From Pelodera strongyloides (lineage: Eukaryota > Nematoda > Chromadorea > Rhabditida > Rhabditidae), in NCBI GenBank assembly GCA_036852015.1, contig JAANDG010000595.1:1-64000 (forward strand): DNA of 64,000 nt. The letters are read 5' to 3'. The first letter of the stretch is position 1. Every line of letters begins with the position of its first letter. Under the pieces are notes generated by a model. It did no database searches. It had not been told where the DNA came from and saw nothing but the letters and a program-made list of their open reading frames with translations. Positions 61,242 to 64,000 of the stretch are shown here, piece by piece. Made by a program: the position numbers and the translations under genes.

Positions 61242-62036
61242 TTTATTCAACATCTATGGTCGTTGAACGAATGGGGTTTACTTCACGCACCCGGCATCTC
61301 AGAAATCCCTGCTGCGGCTATATCGGATTCAGAAGGTTGGTCCTGCGTGCTGCTTTAACATTTGGTTCCATTTTCCACCCGCTCAGAATAATTTATTCGT
61401 GCTTGAATGTAAACCTGAACTGTAAACTTGGAATTTATAGTGATCGTGTAGTTCCTGGTCTTCAGATTATGAGAGCGGAATGCGTCTCTCCTCTGTGCAT
61501 TTTCAGGTCAGTTTAGTGTTTTTATGTTTATTTTGACTTATGCCTTTGAACAAAAAATATGTTCTTGACGTTGGCATTTCATCTAATTAACTAACCCATT
61601 CGTATCACAAATTTTTTTAGCACGAATTCACTGACAAGACACCGATAATATGGACGATGGAATGTGCATTGGATACGTCTGGTAGGAGTTTTGTTAACAT
61701 TTGTACAAATATTGCGATTACTTGTACAAAATTGACTCCTATTTTCGCAATCGAATTCAATCATTTTTTTTAGGAATGCGACTAATGCGAGGCCTCCTCC
61801 ACATTCCGTCTACAATTTTGTGAAGCTAGCTTTTAGGTATAAAGATACTCAAGGTTCTTTTTTTGTTATGGTACTTGCAACTTCATTCCCGTTCTCACTC
61901 TCCATATCCATGTGAATAGTGAATTCCATTGATAGCTAATAATATTTACATTTGTGTATTTGCAGGTAGCTTTTTTTGCACGGGAAGGGAAAAATATGAA
62001 CCGGAGATCCCCGAGACTGCCAAGGCTCCTCATTAG
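61242..62036 (+). CDS. Tentative multi-exon gene of unknown function, 5' end missing
   Basis: Four exon-like blocks have good splice borders and compatible phases: 61242-61335 (TTTCCAG acceptor, donor GAAG/GTTGG), 61466-61506 (TTCAG, CAG/GTCAG), 61621-61681 (TTTTTTTAG, CTG/GTAGG), 61966-62036 (TTTGCAG, stop TAG). The joined frame stays open and ends in GREKYEPEIPETAKAPH, which does not look random. The first block gives QHLWSLNEWGLLHAP. I see no convincing start exon; a candidate MFINK exon lies near 61107. AATAAA near 62241 could be its signal. No family recognised. It could also be chance. Confidence 0.3.
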
Positions 62037-63909
62037 TTGAAATACAAACACAGAAGGTTTCTTTGTGTTAATATTTTCATTTCCTACGTATTTGTTGTAG
62101 CTTACTGTTTAACAGTGGTACTAGTGATGTGTGTAGTTATTTACTTTAGGGTTTCTTCGCTTCTCTCAACAACGATCTGAAAGTTCAAGGTTGGAACTGA
62201 GAATGCCTGATGTCGTGCTGATGTGAGGTGCGCGAGCAAGAAATAAAAACGACCATTTCTCGTTAGTTAATCTTATTTCTTCTTTTTTTTTAAACCGGAT
62301 AACATATATTGCTGCATGGGATTCCAACGGCTAAGCCACGTAAGCATAATTTTTCATCCTTTCTAGTTCTCTTGGTTGATAGTGCTATGCTATGTATCAC
62401 TCTACTGTGTTTTGTAATTAGTAATTGGAATATTTTCAGAATAATGAAGCGGCCATTCATTCTGCATCGAAAGTCTTTCTAACAATCAGATCTGAGTTGA
62501 ACGAATTTTGAATACAGCTTCGTTGATGGAAAAAGTTTGCCCCCGCTGAATATACGGTGGGTGATATTACTATCGTTTTTTGAATGAAAATTGATCCTCG
62601 TCCACGTTCACTGGTTCACTACTGTGAAAAGCCTATGTGGTACTTTCTTGACTGTTTATGGCTTGAAAGTTTTTAGATTCTTCTCACTCATCGTCAACTA
62701 TTTGAAGAGGTGTCGGTGGTCTCGACGAGCTGGTGATGTAAACCCCATAATATTGGTTGGTAATCTACTCTTCTTCATTTGAAGTCTAATATTAATTATT
62801 ATTAATTATTAATGGAAGTAGGGAGTTGATTTGCAAGTACGAAGTACATTATATTATCATAAAGTCACGTAATTTAGTTGCTGGAAAATCACATGGAAGA
62901 ACTACGTTTTATACTAACTACTTTGCCTAAGTTTCTGAAGTTGAAGTTGCGAATTTAGAGATTACCCGTTACTCACGAATGGATGCAAATGCGAACTGCA
63001 GAGAAATGAAGCAGGGAACCTTACAGTTCAGAGTTCTGAATGCTACGTTGTTGGAGCTGGCGCGTAGAATTGGAACATCTGGTATATTTTATTGTTACTC
63101 GTGCGGTCATTATTTTCTATACTGTTTTACTTCTACCTACATTGAATAGTTTTTTCTGGAATAGTTAGTACTTTAATTGCTAAGTGATTAATCACTATAT
63201 CTAGAAGGCCCACATCTTATTTTGTTCGAATTCATTTCAGTTGTCGATCGCTATGCATGTTAGGCCATTGTATGTATAATTTAAACATATTAGTTGAGTT
63301 AGATTTCAGCTGAAAAAGTGTGGCTTGTTTCCGTTGCTGTCCCTTTGCACTTTTATTATCCAATACCACTAGTGTTGCATTCAGTTCGAGCATTTATTTT
63401 TTATTCATTACTTTAAAATTATCGCTGTATTGTTTTTCTATTGAGTCAAATTTAAATTAATAAGCTAAAATTCTTGCTTTTCTCTCACTCTTCCCGCCTA
63501 ATTTGGTTTACATTTGACAAAGTCCCTAAAGTTCAGTTTCATAGTTATGCTTAATATTATTGTTTTTGTTGCTGCTTTGAAAATAAATATTTAATTAATT
63601 ATGTGTTAGTCAATTATGGTTGATTCTATTCTTTAGGTTCGTTACCGTAGGGTGGGGTATACCGTATTTGCTACGCTATTTGGACTCTATGCGCCCGCAC
63701 GCGCGCACACCTTCGTCCACGGGCACACCTGAGGCACTGCCTGCGGTCGAAACCGGGCGCGCGTGTGGGATCTAGCGGTCCGCGCGTGTAGGCGCTCGCC
63801 GACCAGAGGTATTGTTTGTAATACTATTGTCATTAGCGCGTTTGTCGGCCAAAATATTTTCGTCGGCGCGTTCGACCAGAGAAATATTTTCGCTCGCCAT
63901 CCTCCTAAA
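62037..63909. other. AT-rich stretch without a recognised gene
   Basis: No open frame with family features or consistent splice structure is seen. From about 63680 the composition turns GC-rich, with CGCGCG-type runs similar in style to 60940-61030. Confidence 0.5.
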
Positions 63910-63967
63910 ATGAACAGAGATAGAGAAAATGCTACAACAGTTAATCCAAATATCGAAAAAACTAAAA
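63910..63967 (+). CDS. Possible first exon of a gene leaving the window
   Basis: ATG at 63910 opens a short frame (MNRDRENATTVNPNIEKTK) ending at AAAA/GTGAGT, a good donor, 33 bases before the window edge. The rest of the gene, if real, lies outside. There is no family evidence. Confidence 0.25.
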
Positions 63968-64000
63968 GTGAGTGACATAAAACGAAAAGCCTGATTTTTT

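Noticed and set aside
61775..61824. Extra exon in the tentative gene at 61.2-62.0 kb
   Set aside because: It has a TTTTTTTTAG acceptor, but the only compatible frame stops at once. Skipping it gives a longer frame with a better C-terminus.
1..64000. CRISPR array, phage module or bacterial-type operon
   Set aside because: All recognised genes are spliced and nematode-like. Repeats are inverted-repeat elements, tandem duplications or microsatellites, with no regularly spaced direct repeats and unique spacers.

Overview
This is a eukaryotic window from a nematode. The evidence is two cuticle collagens with the nematode N-terminal domain, a chemoreceptor-like 7TM gene, compact GT-AG introns with T-rich TTTTAG/TTTCAG acceptors, acceptor-like sites placed directly before start codons (as expected for spliced-leader trans-splicing), and interstitial copies of the nematode telomere unit TTAGGC. 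I cannot name the species. All functional calls come from my own translation and remembered family features; no database search was run. Exon borders were chosen by splice consensus and reading-frame phase.

Layout. (1) 0.8-7.2 kb: two closely related cuticle collagen genes lie tail to tail (A on +, B on -). A carries one extra intron, now full of inverted-repeat elements. (2) 9.5-11.1 kb: a small secreted, cysteine-rich Ly6/uPAR-like protein with a C-terminal GPI-anchor-like tail (+). (3) 12.0-31.2 kb: the large UPF2/SMG-3 nonsense-mediated decay gene (-), about 31 exons and 1073 aa, with repeat-filled introns. (4) 31.9-39.1 kb: an hnRNP F/H-type protein with three quasi-RRMs (-), directly upstream of UPF2 on the same strand, so the two may form an operon. 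(5) 39.7-48.2 kb: an APPL-type BAR-PH-PTB endosomal adaptor (+), head to head with the hnRNP gene across a 0.6 kb shared upstream region; it has a GC-AG intron. (6) 49.9-52.5 kb: a small secreted charged protein built from an internal duplication, family unknown (-). (7) 52.5-57.4 kb: about 5 kb without a convincing gene. (8) 57.4-60.8 kb: a seven-transmembrane chemoreceptor-like gene (+), apparently with a frame break in TM3. (9) 61.2-62.0 kb: a tentative short multi-exon gene (+) of unknown function. (10) 62.0-64.0 kb: mostly empty, with a possible first exon at the right edge.

The genes are mostly unrelated housekeeping and structural genes. The one functional theme is mRNA metabolism, with the hnRNP and UPF2 adjacent. 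The most striking non-gene content is a set of short hairpin-like elements (171, about 182, about 362 and about 435 bp classes) whose ends all read TTAAAG...CTTTAA, nearly all in introns or intergenic DNA, plus a tRNA-derived SINE-like family. I found no CRISPR array, operon-like defence system or phage-like module.
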